Shown: positions 53,613 to 62,533, counted from the first letter of the stretch. The stretch: 64,000 nucleotides of DNA from Candidatus Accumulibacter affinis (GCA_016713625.1 JADJOT010000011.1:1-64000), one strand, 5' to 3'. Program-made: numbers and translations. The notes: generated from the letters alone by a model not told the origin.

Positions 53613-54469
53613 CTAGAGACACAAGATTGAGCGGAAGTTCTTGTGCAGCGGATAGAGCCAGATGTCCTTGATGGGAAGGATTGGCTTGCGGGTGGAAGAC
53701 TTCTTGCCACGCCCGGTGGTTTGCCCGACCTTGATCCAGTTGGCTGCCTGATAGCAAGTGCCGCGATGGCGGGGCGTCTCGACGAAGGTTTCCAGTAGGA
53801 CGGGGCGGTAGCCGTAACGGGCCAGCCAATCGTTGGGCAGTTGTCGATGGATCAGCGAAAGAATCTTGGAAGCCAATCCCTTGGACTGGATCCAGGGCAG
53901 AATCAGGAAGCGGGCATTGTTCACCACGAGCGGGAGGTTCCTTTGCCGCTCGTCCTCCTGCCAGCCGATGAAGCGCTCGCGCGGCGAGCTTCCAGGCGCT
54001 GGCGCCGAAGCTCAGCAAGGCGACCAGACGCTCGCCGGCGAAGACGAAGTAGCGGCTCTGGCTGCCGGCCAGGGGTGTATAGCCCAGATAGTGGTAGCGG
54101 GCGATGTACTCGTTCCACAGCCGCGAGTGGGCCGAACCGGCGACCTGGCGCAAGTGGAGCGGCGGCAGGTCATGCACCGGGCTAGTGAGCAGCGCCTGGG
54201 GATCGGTGGCGGCGGTGGCGAGAACCTCGGGTTGGCGAGGGGCGCGGTGGCGTGCGGTCGGCAAGGTGATGAGAGCGTCCGCTTGCATGCGCAGCATGGC
54301 CACCCGGCAGGTCATGTCCTTCAGCTCGCCATTCGGCTTTGAGCCAGTCGAACCGAACGCACACCTCGCGTGAAAGCTGCGCACGGCTGGCGCGGGGATT
54401 GGTCTCGATCAGGCGGCGGATGGTCTGCAGTTCGTCCGGGGTGAAGGGGCGCCCGCAATAAAGCTTCAC
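53613..54469 (-). pseudogene. DUF4338 / DruA-like protein carried by IS66 transposon B
   Basis: Starts at a GTG (54469) overlapping the transposase stop (GTGA): MKLYCGRPFTPDELQTIRRLI. Further segments: GELKDMTCRVAMLRMQ, HLRQVAGSAHSRLWNEYIARYHYLGYTPL, RLVALLSFGASAWKLAA, then in another frame NNARFLILPWIQSKGLASKI, YRPVLLETFV, QAANWIKVGQTTGRGKK and IWLYPLHKNFRSIL. Frame changes at about 54350 (extra A) and 53980. Homologous to element A's DUF4338 gene. The family contains DruA, but only this gene is present. Confidence 0.78.
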
Positions 54470-56156
54470 GAGCTGTCGATGGGGTCGGCCGGATGGACCG
54501 CGACCCGCCGCATCTGTGCCAACCGGTCAGCACTCATCGTCCAGGGCAGAAAGGCACTCAAGCACGCCGGCGGTTGGCCGCCGTTCGCCGCGCAGGCTTC
54601 CAGATACGCCGTCAGCCAGGTGCGGGGATTGATCCCCCACAGGCGCATCGTCATCAGCAGACGGAACATCCGGGCTGCGAGTGCGCCGGCCCACTCACTG
54701 CCGGAACCGTAGAAGTTCTTGCGCGCGACCACCGGCCCGCGTTGGTCGCGTTCGGCGACGTGGTTGTCCATCGGCACCTCGGGGTGGTCGACAAACACCG
54801 TCAAGCCGGACCAATGCTTCTGCATGCTCTGCAGCACCTTTCTGGCCGGGGCCTTGAGCGCCGGGTTCGCCAGTCCGGTGGCGCGTTCGGTCGTCATTTG
54901 CGCGACCGCTTGCCGCAAGCGGTCGTCGCGTTCGGCCCACTGAACCGGATCGGCGCGTACGGCAAGGCGCGCTTCGTTCAAGTGGTAGAGCTCGCCAATC
55001 CGTTCGACCCAGGACAGGGCCCAACCCGAGAGATCCGGATGGGCATTGGCCAACTCGATGAAGTCACGCCGTTGATGGGCCCAGCAGAAGGCCAGGAGGA
55101 TCGTCCCAAGGATTCTCGCGAGCTTCTGGTAGCCCGAGTAGCGATCACAAATGACGATCCCTCCTTCGCTATCGGACAGCTCTGCGATCGGTACCTGCGC
55201 CGATCGTGTCGGGTCCAACACGAAGTGAATCACCGATTCGGGTGAAACACCCACAGATACCAGCGATGACCGATCTTCCCTTCGCGCTCGGCAAACACCA
55301 TCCAGCGGGTTTCATCCGCGTGCCAGCGTTTCTCGCTCTGCAGTCGGGAGAGCAGCGCTTTTTCCAGCGGCTCGAATAGCGGGGCCAGGGTGCGCAGTCC
55401 GCCGGTCAGGGTCCCCGGCGAGAGCGTCCGTTCGTAGTCCGACCAGTCCCGGAGCAGTCGATGCGTCGGCTGGCCATACGAGAACTTGGACAGCAGGAGG
55501 TGCACCCAGATCGATACCCCGTACTTGCCGCGCGGGATCAACCGCGCCGGTGGTGGCGCGGTCAGGATGCCCGGGGTGCCGGGGCACTGACCGGTCCGCC
55601 GGTAGCGCTGCCGGCGGATCACCCGCCGATACGGCTTGACATCGATTTCGAGAATTTCACTGTCTTCCGTGCCCGGAAAGTCGGCGTAGCCGAGACCACA
55701 CGCCGGGCAATGGGGGCAGTCGAGTTCGATGGTTTCGACCTGTGCCGGCAGGTGACTTTCGCGCGCCCGTCCGTGACCGGCGGCTCCCGACTGCTGGCCT
55801 CGCGGCCGCGGCGACTTGGCGTCCACTCCGGGGGCCTTCTCTGCGCTCGAAGAACGCTCGGACTTGCGACCAAACAGGCGCTTTTGCAAATCCCGGATCT
55901 TGCCCTCAGCCTTCTCCAATTCGCTGCGCAAGGCCGCTTCACGCTGGGCAGCTTGCTCCATCGCCAGGCGATGATCTGCCTTCAGTTGCTCTATCCGGGT
56001 AAGCGCTTGTTGATGCTGGCGCTTCCACGAGTTGGCTTCCCAACGCAGCTGGATGTGCTCTTCTTTGGTCAGCGTCACCAACACCTGCGCAAACGGCGCC
56101 AGCTTGCCTTTGCTTGTCGCCGACGCGACGCAGGTGATGTCCGATCCCGAGCTCAT
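54466..56156 (-). pseudogene. tnpC: IS66-type transposase B, one frameshift
   Basis: Starts MSSGSDITCVASATSKGKLA at 56156. A leucine/glutamate coiled coil (residues 40-90) is followed by the zinc-finger-like CPHCPACG and then the DDE core: RWHADETRWMVF, YLWVF in one frame to about 55245. In the next frame come SVIHFVLDPTRSAQVP, GIVICDRYSGYQKL, FCWAHQRRDF, VPMDNHVAERDQR and GSEWAGALAARMFRLL. One added T in TTT at about 55244 (WVF-S-PES) joins the frames. The joined protein is about 560 aa. Confidence 0.88.
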
Positions 56157-56264
56157 GCGACGAACTATATCGAAATTCGTCTGATGTGTCCAGACTACCG
56201 GCCCGCCGACGAATCGCTAACTAACGCCTGCTGCGTACGGACTACGGGTTCACCGAATACTTAC

Positions 56265-56272
56265 AATTCCGT
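56265..56272 (+). repeat. Target duplication AATTCCGT, right copy (IS66-like B)
   Basis: Matches 53556-53563. Confidence 0.92.
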
Positions 56273-56501
56273 TGCACAGCAGGCAGGAACTCCACACACC
56301 GCAGTCCCCTCAACGGTTGCAGGTGCTGCACCAGTTATAGACCAGCGCGACCGCTTGCGCACTCAGGTTGCATCGCTCGATGTCCTGGGTGGTGTAACCT
56401 CCCCAGCCCCACTGATTCTTCAGTTCATCAAAACCGTTTTCGCAGTCGGCCCGGTCTCGGTACAGCTGTCCGATGGCTTCCAGAGGGTACGGGGTGTTGG
56501 T
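56273..56501 (-). pseudogene. IS1380-family transposase, C-terminal fragment
   Basis: Minus-strand codons TPYPLEAIGQLYRDRADCENG, FDELKNQWGWGGYTTQDIER and CNLSAQAVALVYNW, the IS1380 signature region. It is cut at 56501 by the IS21-like element; the preceding part (WEYAVLVTN) is at 60391-60420. Its 3' end is lost near the IS66-like B insertion. Confidence 0.82.
56496..56501 (+). repeat. Target duplication GTTGGT, left copy (IS21-like)
   Basis: GTTGGT also occurs at 60391-60396, immediately outside the other end. Six base pairs is within the usual 4-8 bp of IS21 elements. Joining the flanks restores the IS1380 codons VLVTN-TPYPL. Confidence 0.88.
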
Positions 56502-56552
56502 TGTGAGCGGCGGCGTGAATTCCCGTTGAATTGGTGTCATCCGCTGATCCAG

Positions 56553-56596
56553 GTTTCGTGACGGTCACGACGATCTGGGCAGGTGCCGCTCATGCC
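56553..56596 (+). repeat. 44-bp direct repeat, copy 1 (IS21 left end)
   Basis: Near-identical to 57016-57059 (three differences); core ACGACGATCTGGGCAGG then GCCGCTCATGCC. The second copy carries the istB stop codon. Related shorter motifs (GTTTCGTGACGGTCAC) recur near 56970. Terminal repeats of this kind are used as transposase binding sites in IS21. Confidence 0.8.
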
Positions 56597-56691
56597 GTGG
56601 GAGCGACGAGGTGCGCTCTGGTCGAATTGGGCGGCCGGAAATTCGTGATCGTAGTGGATGCTGCGGGAGACTGCGCGAAGCCGGTGCGCGG

Positions 56692-57003
56692 TCAGTCCTG
56701 GTGAGGCCAGGCAGTCTGGTTTTCGATCACATCGCCGGATGGCGTGACGGTCACGAATCCATACCGCTGGCCGAAAGCCAACCATGCCCGTCGTGCACAA
56801 TGGCGAGCGGGTTCGGAGTCCTCCACCCTTCCGAGAAGATCCAAGAGCGCCCGCAGTGGCGCGTCCGCCTCATGGCCGATGGCGTCTATGGCCATCCTCC
56901 TGTCGCGCATCCGCTGCGCGCGTTTGCGCTCGCTGCTGGTCATCGGGCGCTTCCCCTGGAGAGGCCGGCCAGGTTTCGTGACGGTCACCAGGGGGTCAGT
57001 CAT
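56692..57003 (-). CDS. 103-aa passenger protein of the IS21-like element
   Basis: Starts MTDPLVTVTKPGRPLQGKRP at 57003, 50 nt after istB. The middle is basic (MTSSERKRAQRMRDRRM), and it ends GFVTVTPSGDVIENQTAW. Amino acids VTVTKPG match the nearby DNA repeat GTGACGGTCACGAAAC, so the coding start lies over a repeat. No recognised domain. Probably expressed with istAB. Unknown role. Confidence 0.55.
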   Translation of the reverse strand: MTDPLVTVTKPGRPLQGKRPMTSSERKRAQRMRDRRMAIDAIGHEADAPLRALLDLLGRVEDSEPARHCARRAWLAFGQRYGFVTVTPSGDVIENQTAWPHQD

Positions 57004-57015
57004 CCGCGGACTCCG

Positions 57016-57059
57016 GTTTCGTGACCGTTACGACGATCTGGGCAGGCGCCGCTCATGCC
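57016..57059 (+). repeat. 44-bp direct repeat, copy 2 (IS21 left end)
   Basis: Second copy of the element repeat described at 56553-56596; contains the istB stop. Confidence 0.8.
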
Positions 57060-57830
57060 TCGATCTGCTCTTTCATGCGATAGCTCTTGCCTTCGATGAG
57101 GACGGTTTCGGCATGGTGGAGGAGCCGATCCAGGAGCGCCGAGGTCAGGGTGCTGTCGTGATTGAAGATCTCCGGCCAGTGCTTGTAGGCGCGGTTGGTC
57201 GTGATGATCAGGGCGCCGTGCTCATAGCGTTCGCTGATGATCTGAAAGAGCAGGTCGGCACCATGCTTGTCGATCGGAAGATAGCCCAGTTCGTCGACGA
57301 CCAGCAGTTTCGGCTGCAGATACTTGCGTAGTTCGCGCTTGAGGTTGCCCTGCGCCTGGGCGGCGGAGAGCGTGTTGATGATATCCACGGCGGTGGTGGA
57401 ACAGCACCGGGTAGCCACGCAGACAGGCGGTGTGTGCCAGCGCGATACCGAGGTGGTTTTTCCCCAGACCGACGTTGGCAATGAAGATGACGTTGTTCTT
57501 GTCTTCAATGAAGCGCAGTCGGAAGAGATTCTGAATCTGGGGTCGGTTGATTTTGCTCGGCCAGTTCCACTCGAACTGATCGAGGGTCTTGAGCACCGGA
57601 AAGCGGGCGAGCGCTACCCGTCGCTGGATGCTGCGGTCTTCGCGGGCATGCGCTTCGCCTTCGATCAGCCGCGCCAGATAGTCGACATGCGACCACTGCT
57701 CGGCTCCCGCTTCCTGGGCCAGGGGTTCGAAGCGTTCGAGCAGATAAGGCAATTTGAGGAGCCCCAACTGCGCGCGTAGCGCATCGGTGCTGATCTGCAC
57801 AGGGGAAGCCATCCGTCGGTCAATGCTCAT
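57053..57830 (-). pseudogene. istB: IstB-type helper ATPase of IS21, frameshifted
   Basis: Starts at ATG 57830 (MSIDRRMASPVQISTDAL) overlapping the istA end by about eleven bases, with AAGG at 7-nt spacing. AAA+ ATPase that helps IstA select and remodel target DNA. Sequence: LLKLPYLLERFEPLAQEAG, SKINRPQIQNLFRLRFIEDK, then ANVGLGKNHLGIALAH: Walker A here has asparagine where threonine is conserved (GLGKTHL). A single extra C near 57400 shifts the frame; Walker B LLVVDELGYLPID and IITTNRAYKHWPEIF follow. About 258 aa if joined. Confidence 0.82.
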
Positions 57831-59292
57831 CGCCATGCCTTTCGTAGGGGGAGAGATCGGGGGCGGAGATCTCGATGTCCAGGAGGTCCTGGCGGCGGGT
57901 CAGATACAGCGCTCCGTGCGCCGGGGCCTCGCGGGCCCGCATCGCCAGGATGTTGGCGATGTACTCGCAACTGTAGGCGGCGAATTCAATACCGTCCTGA
58001 ATCGCTCGATCGAGGGCCTCGACGCCGTAGATTTCGCCGAGCGCGACGATCTTGCGAAGATGATGACGCGGGTTCATGCGGCGTTGCTCGATGCCTTCGA
58101 GATAGGCCTGGGCGTGCCGCGACAGGCTCAGAAACTGCACCAGCAAGCGCTGCTCACGGGCCTTGCGCCGCTGGGCGAGCAGTTCCTTCGGATGATCGGG
58201 GTCCTCGATATCCTGCCGCCGATCGTAGCTGCGGACATGGCGAGCGACGAGCTTGTCCTGGTGGTATATGCACACCCGATCCGGGTAAGCCTTCAGCGTC
58301 ACGCGCTGACTCGCCAACTCGGCCGGCACCGAATAGTGGTTGGTGTCGAGCGCGACACGGAACTGCTTTGAGACGCGCTGGCTCTGGATGCGACCGATGT
58401 CATAGGGCATGGGATTGAGGGGGGTGCAACAGCGCCTGCTCTTCCTTGAAGCGATCCACGGGTCGCTGGTGCGTTTCCCCGTGGATACGCACGTTTGCAA
58501 TGGTCTCCAGCCACAGCGCGGCGGCCGGATTCACCGCGCTGAAGTCGAGGAAATCCAGACCGTTCAGGAAATTTTTCTTGATATAGCCCACGCCATTTTC
58601 GACGCGCCCTTTTTCGTTCCCCTTGGCCACGTTGCACGCCGAGATCCCGAACCCCCAATGCCGAGCGAAATCGACATAGCGGGGATTGAACGTCGGCGCT
58701 TCACCGACGACGCGGCGAAGTACCGCCGACTTCAGATTGTCGATCATCAAGCGACCCGGACACCCCTGGAAGGCCGCGAACGCGTGCTCGTGGGCCGCGA
58801 GAAAGTGCTCCATGGTCTGCGAGACGGTGAATTCGACGTACATCAGACGGCTATGGCACAGCACCATGACGAAGAAGGACAGGCGTCGGCGCGTCGAACC
58901 GACGCTGATCGTTCCGTATTCCCCCAGTCCAGTTGGGCACATTCTCCGGGAGCAAAGGAGAGCTTGAGGAAAGCCTGCCGGCGCACCGGCCGGACCTTGC
59001 GCACATAGCTCTTGACGATCGTGTAGCCGCCGGCGAAGCCGTCCTCGCGCAGCCGCTGGTAGATCTGCTGCGCACTGTAGGGATGAGTTTCCAGCAGGCG
59101 AACGATCTGGTCCTTGAACGGATCGAGCTGACTGCTGCGCGGTGCGGGCTGCCGGGGATGGAACTGCGCGCAGCCCACCCACTTCGCCACCGTCTCGGCA
59201 TGCAGATCGAGGGCGCGAGCGGTCTGGGCGATAGTCAGCTGCTGCCGATCGTGGCAATCCTTGATCTTGCAGTACATCTCGTAATCGATCAT
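57820..59292 (-). pseudogene. istA: IstA-type transposase of IS21, frameshifted
   Basis: Starts MIDYEMYCKIKDCHDRQQLT with an HTH (IAQTARALDLHAETVAKWVG) then the DDE integrase core: QLDWG, LRLMIDNLKSAV region, KGNEKGRVENGVGYIKKNFL. The third part PAELASQRVTLKAYPDRVCIYHQ leads to the C-terminus. Two indels: G-run at about 58921 (five instead of six) and C-run at about 58430 (six instead of five). Joined about 490 aa, the normal size. ATG overlaps the passenger gene stop (ATGA). Confidence 0.85.
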
Positions 59293-59679
59293 GGCGTGCG
59301 TCCCAGGACGGCACGCAGCGCGCCGATGCGCAAAGTAATCTCGTCTGCCGCGAGGACGCGCGCTTCGACCGGCCGGGGGCATCCAGCGCCAGGACCTGGT
59401 AGAGCGGGCGTTGAAAGGCGATCAGTCCCGCCTGGACGAGATCGTCGCGGGCCTGATTCAGATGGGCAGAGGCCAATGACAGGGCGCGACCGACTGCGGC
59501 ATCCGAGTAGTAGCTCAACCCCTGGACGTCGGCAACGGTCACCAGAAACAGATAGAGCGCCGCCGCCGGGGGTTACAGCGATTGAGGTAGCGCTCGCGCA
59601 CCAGGCGGTGGTCGACCCAACTGAACTGGGGCGGTATCTGCCTGATCCGTTCCGGACAAAGCACTCGTTTGATCGTCAT
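59289..59679 (-). pseudogene. 130-aa passenger gene upstream of istA, frameshifted
   Basis: Begins MTIKRVLCPERIRQIPPQFSWV, HRLVRERYLNRC; then after one missing C at about 59570 continues AAALYLFLVTVADVQGLSYYSD and AVGRALSLASAHLNQARDDL, LIAFQRPLYQVLALD; after another missing C at about 59380 it ends VEARVLAADEITLRIGALRA. Stop TGA overlaps istA's ATG, so both are translated together. Homologues occur upstream of istA in other IS21-like elements, as I recall; the function is unknown. Basic N-terminus and later helical core suggest a DNA-binding role. Confidence 0.62.
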
Positions 59680-60169
59680 CACCCATCCTCCCAGCCAAGA
59701 TATCGTGCCCCAGTTTTACCAGTCGCCGGGTGTTCCTGGCGATGTCATCCTGTAACGCACTGCCGGTAAATTGGGCAATAAAACCAATCAAAACAGCGGG
59801 TTGATCGCGCCAGACATCTTGTAACGCACTTTTCGGCGGTTCTTGAGATTCATCAACGATTTCAAGTGCTTGAGAGGGGCAGACATCTTGTAACGCAAGC
59901 ACCACCTGCGCTTCCACCTCGATTTCCCGTCGCGGTCGTCGCCAGTACCCCGGGTGCGCCGCCCGCCACGCCTGTACCCGCGCAACATTCTCCGGTCCGC
60001 GGAAGTAGTCCTGGTTCTCCGATTTGGCCAGCCAGGTGCGCCGGCTCGCCGTCTGGCTGGCCTTTCGACAAGGCGCTTCGGAACAGTATTTCTGGTGCGC
60101 TGCGTTGCGCGCATCGGCCTGGAAGACTTCTCCGCAAAACAGACAGTTGTGTGCCTTCTGGTGTGCCAT
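59573..60169 (-). CDS. Cysteine-rich passenger protein, zinc-ribbon-like
   Basis: 198 aa. N-terminal cysteine/histidine set NCLFCGEVFQADARNAAHQ, KYCSEAPCRKASQTASRRTW suggests a zinc-binding fold. Then SENQDYFRGPENVARVQAWRAAHPGYWRRP; the C-terminus is low in complexity. GGAGGGTGAGCC precedes ATG 60169, a strong site. It overlaps the next gene by more than 100 nt, unusual unless the frame ends early. A transposon-linked protein family, function unknown. Confidence 0.65.
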   Translation of the reverse strand: MAHQKAHNCLFCGEVFQADARNAAHQKYCSEAPCRKASQTASRRTWLAKSENQDYFRGPENVARVQAWRAAHPGYWRRPRREIEVEAQVVLALQDVCPSQALEIVDESQEPPKSALQDVWRDQPAVLIGFIAQFTGSALQDDIARNTRRLVKLGHDILAGRMGDDDQTSALSGTDQADTAPVQLGRPPPGARALPQSL

Positions 60170-60390
60170 GGCTCACCCTCCTTGCACCGAATCATGCAAT
60201 GCCTGCAGGCGCCGCCAGGCGCCATACGAGCACTATCGGAACGACAGGAAAGCGAACAAGGAAGAAAACGGAAGGGCGCGGAAGAAGACTCAGAAAACCA
60301 TTGAAATGAAACCCGCTGAAGAAAATCGAGGAAGAAGAAACACGACTTTCAAACCGCCAGGTTTATGGGACTTTCAGAACGCCGCTCACA

Positions 60391-60600
60391 GTTGGTAACG
60401 AGTACGGCGTATTCCCATGCCTTCACTGGATCGTTCGTATCGATCAGATCAAGGTGAGAGCAAAGCCGAGAATCAGCTTCGTGAGGCCGGGCAGGCCATG
60501 CGCGGCGCTGTTCGATTTGCCACTTTGAACCTGCGCCAGGAGCACCAACCGTAGATTGGCTACCCAGTAGGTGTGAACGGTATGAACGCTCTACCTGCTC
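60391..60600 (-). pseudogene. IS1380-family transposase, upstream fragment
   Basis: Minus-strand codons DLIDTNDPVKAWEYAVLVTN (60391-60450), the segment that directly precedes the C-terminal piece at 56273-56501. Above 60450 the reading is less typical, so the N-terminus is degraded. It begins with the IS21 target duplication GTTGGT (60391-60396). Confidence 0.65.
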
Positions 60601-60614
60601 TGCTCTCTGGCTAG

Positions 60615-60775
60615 CGAAAAAATCCCGGATTATTGGGCTGTGTGACCACAGGCCCAGGAAGTCGAGTGATGCAACCTGAGTGTGCAGGGTGGTTGGCGGC
60701 TGCTTCAGGCTGGCGTATCCGAAGGCAGAGCTGGCTCCGACCACCAGCAACAACGCGCTGTGCAACAGAGGAATC
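60615..60775 (+). pseudogene. Possible IS1380 scrap on the opposite strand
   Basis: Plus-strand codons near 60640 read QEVE-stop-CNLSVQ, resembling QDIERCNLSAQA at 56360, and the nearby CFRLAYPKAELAPTTSNN resembles IS1380 C-termini. It is frameshifted and without a start. Tentative. Confidence 0.35.
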
Positions 60776-60778
60776 TAG

Positions 60779-60995
60779 GATCACCGAACTCGCGACCCGC
60801 GCGAAGATCGACAACAGCTATATGTGCCGCATGCTCAACCTGACCACGCTCGCACCCGACATCGTGGCGGCGATCCTGGATGAGACCTTGCCTCCTCACG
60901 TCACCGTGCATGAGCTTGCGATCAGTCCGCCGGTGTTGTGGGAGGAGCCGCGGTCGCGGATCGGTGGGGTTGGCGAGGAGACCCAGGCGGAGTGA
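60779..60995 (+). pseudogene. Recombinase C-terminal fragment
   Basis: ITELATRAKIDNSYMCRMLNLTTLAPDIVAAILDE with the HTH-like LxxLAPDIVxAIL pattern found in the C-terminus of large serine or ICE-related recombinases, followed by LPPHVTVHELAIS. No N-terminus or start. A remnant of a mobile element. Confidence 0.55.
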
Positions 60996-61270
60996 TCGCG
61001 GCCGTATCCGGGTACATGGGCGAGTAGCTGTCATGGACCGTGTCGTCCGTCGGCCGGTCCGGTGTGAAGTTCCGAGGTTCGGCCTCAACTGCCTGTCGGC
61101 CGAACCAGAATGTAGCAAGCCTCGGCCTGTCGTACTGTGAGCACGCGAGGTGGAAAAAGTAAAGATCTAACTCTGCTCGCAGCTCGTTACCACCGCTGAA
61201 CGTCCTTTCCTTGGCCGAGGCGCCTGATGATCCAGAAGACCGTTCGGCGAGCTTGGCCTCACCTCCGGCT
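60996..61270. other. 275-bp gap before the serine-hydrolase-like gene
   Basis: No supported gene. Short frames on both strands lack start sites and domains. I see no repeat or terminator. Confidence 0.4.
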
Positions 61271-62533
61271 TCAACGTTTGCCCATCGGCTGCGTTGCCGA
61301 AGCCAGGGTATCCCAGATCTGCTCAAGCGTGGCCCGCATTCCGGCCGTGTGATCGCTGGGATAGGCTGCAAAAATGGCAATCACCAGTCGGCGATCGAAA
61401 TCGACGTAGAGGCTGTTGCCGTAGGGACCCAGAACAGCGATTCGGTTCGGTGCTCCACCAAGGTGCACAAAACCATAGCGGATCTCGCTGCCCTTTCTGA
61501 GTCCAGCCAGATCCGGCGAATTCGCCGTTCGTAGCCCGGCGGAAGCTGTCAGCGTTTCGATGAACCAGTTCGGAACCTTGTTGCGTCGATTGCTGTTCCT
61601 GGCGTCGATCAGCAGTTGCCCGAAACGAGCAAAATCGCGCAGCGAGAGCGCCAATCCGGCGGAGAGTTCCGTTCCCTGCGCGTCGGTGAGCCAGAGGGCA
61701 GCGTTCTCCGGTCGGAGTTTCTCGAACAGTTCGTGGCAAAAAGTCCGCGTTAGCGGAACCCGGTACGCTTCCGCAAGTGCCCATACGAGCAGGTCGGTGT
61801 CAGGTCCGGCTTCGCCGAGCTGCGGGGTCGGGGAAAAGTCTCTTTCCCAACGGCCCGGTTGGTTGAGCCATGCCCGAATCCCGCCGGCCATCTTGCCGGA
61901 GTTCCATCCACCGGCCACTAGCCAGTCACTGACGTCCTGCGACGACCAATCGAAGCCACCCTCCCCTTCGAGCAGACGCCGAACCGACAACTTTCGCAAA
62001 CCCGTCTGCCCACTAAGGGCTGGTATGTAGCGAATGATCGACCGGTCCGGTGAGAGCTTGCCCTGGGCGACAGCCATGGCCCCCATCAGGGAGACGAGTG
62101 GTCGGGTTCCGCCAAGCAGCAGTCGTTGGTCCTGCGCTACCAGCCCATTCCAGTAACGCTCGCTCACCACCTTGCCATCGCGCAGCACTAACAGGCCATC
62201 GGCATACAAGCGCGTGGCCAGCAGGAACCCGACATCGCGCAGCTGCTGATCGAGCGGGTCGCGGGCCTTGAGTTTTTCGAGATCGAGCTGTCGAGAAGCA
62301 GGGCGGAGCATCTGGGCTGTTCCTGTCGCCCTGATCTTCAGCGAAGGCATGAAGCGGTCGAATGACTGCAAGCCGATGCGCAGATTTTCAGGTGCCAACC
62401 AGTTATCCTGGTCGATCCATGGGCCAAGATCCTTGGCGCTCCTGGGGACCGACTCGATGACACACTCCTCTGCCGCGTGCAGTGGCCACGCCCAAGGCAC
62501 CATCAACGCCAGTAATGTCAGCCAGTGCTTCAT
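61271..62533 (-). CDS. Secreted beta-lactamase-like (serine hydrolase) protein, active-site Ser-x-x-Lys missing
   Basis: 420 aa with a signal peptide (MKHWLTLLALMVPWAWPLHAAEE). Fold of the serine beta-lactamase/penicillin-binding group: VLRDGKVVSERYWN near residue 118, the expected S-x-x-K helix start reads LLLGGTRPLVSLMGAMAV near 138, and LLEGEGGFDWSSQDVSDW near 188 is recognisable. The SxxK dyad is replaced by GGTR, so it is unlikely to be an active hydrolase. ATG at 62533. Its stop-to-start neighbour is ybdK 4 nt away with overlapping strands. Confidence 0.78.
   Translation of the reverse strand: MKHWLTLLALMVPWAWPLHAAEECVIESVPRSAKDLGPWIDQDNWLAPENLRIGLQSFDRFMPSLKIRATGTAQMLRPASRQLDLEKLKARDPLDQQLRDVGFLLATRLYADGLLVLRDGKVVSERYWNGLVAQDQRLLLGGTRPLVSLMGAMAVAQGKLSPDRSIIRYIPALSGQTGLRKLSVRRLLEGEGGFDWSSQDVSDWLVAGGWNSGKMAGGIRAWLNQPGRWERDFSPTPQLGEAGPDTDLLVWALAEAYRVPLTRTFCHELFEKLRPENAALWLTDAQGTELSAGLALSLRDFARFGQLLIDARNSNRRNKVPNWFIETLTASAGLRTANSPDLAGLRKGSEIRYGFVHLGGAPNRIAVLGPYGNSLYVDFDRRLVIAIFAAYPSDHTAGMRATLEQIWDTLASATQPMGKR

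Larger units (their letters stand above)
53564..56264 (-). mobile_element. IS66-like transposon B with DUF4338 gene
   Basis: 2701 bp. Inverted repeats GTAAGTATTCGGTGAACCC at both ends (left 53564, right end 56264) with one mismatch further in (GTGGTCC/GTAGTCC). Eight-bp target duplication AATTCCGT. Carries a TnpC-type transposase and a DUF4338 gene in the same orientation, with overlapping stop and start, the same architecture as element A though the sequence differs. No tnpA/tnpB. The inverted repeats are similar but not identical to element A, so these are different members of one group. Confidence 0.92.
56502..60390 (-). mobile_element. IS21-like element with three passenger genes
   Basis: 3889 bp bounded by TGTGAGCGGCG (left) and CGCCGCTCACA (right), with TG...CA ends typical of IS21. 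GTTGGT target duplication. Genes, all minus strand, from the 5' side: a cysteine-rich protein (60169), a 130-aa passenger (59679), istA (59292), istB (57830) and a 103-aa protein (57003). A 44-bp repeat occurs twice at the left end. The element interrupts an IS1380 transposase. IS21 elements normally carry only istA and istB, so the passengers are notable. Confidence 0.88.

Noticed and set aside
42058..54469. A complete Druantia anti-phage system
   Set aside because: Only DUF4338 (DruA-like) genes are present, each within an IS66-type transposon; no DruB-DruE, no DruE-like helicase.
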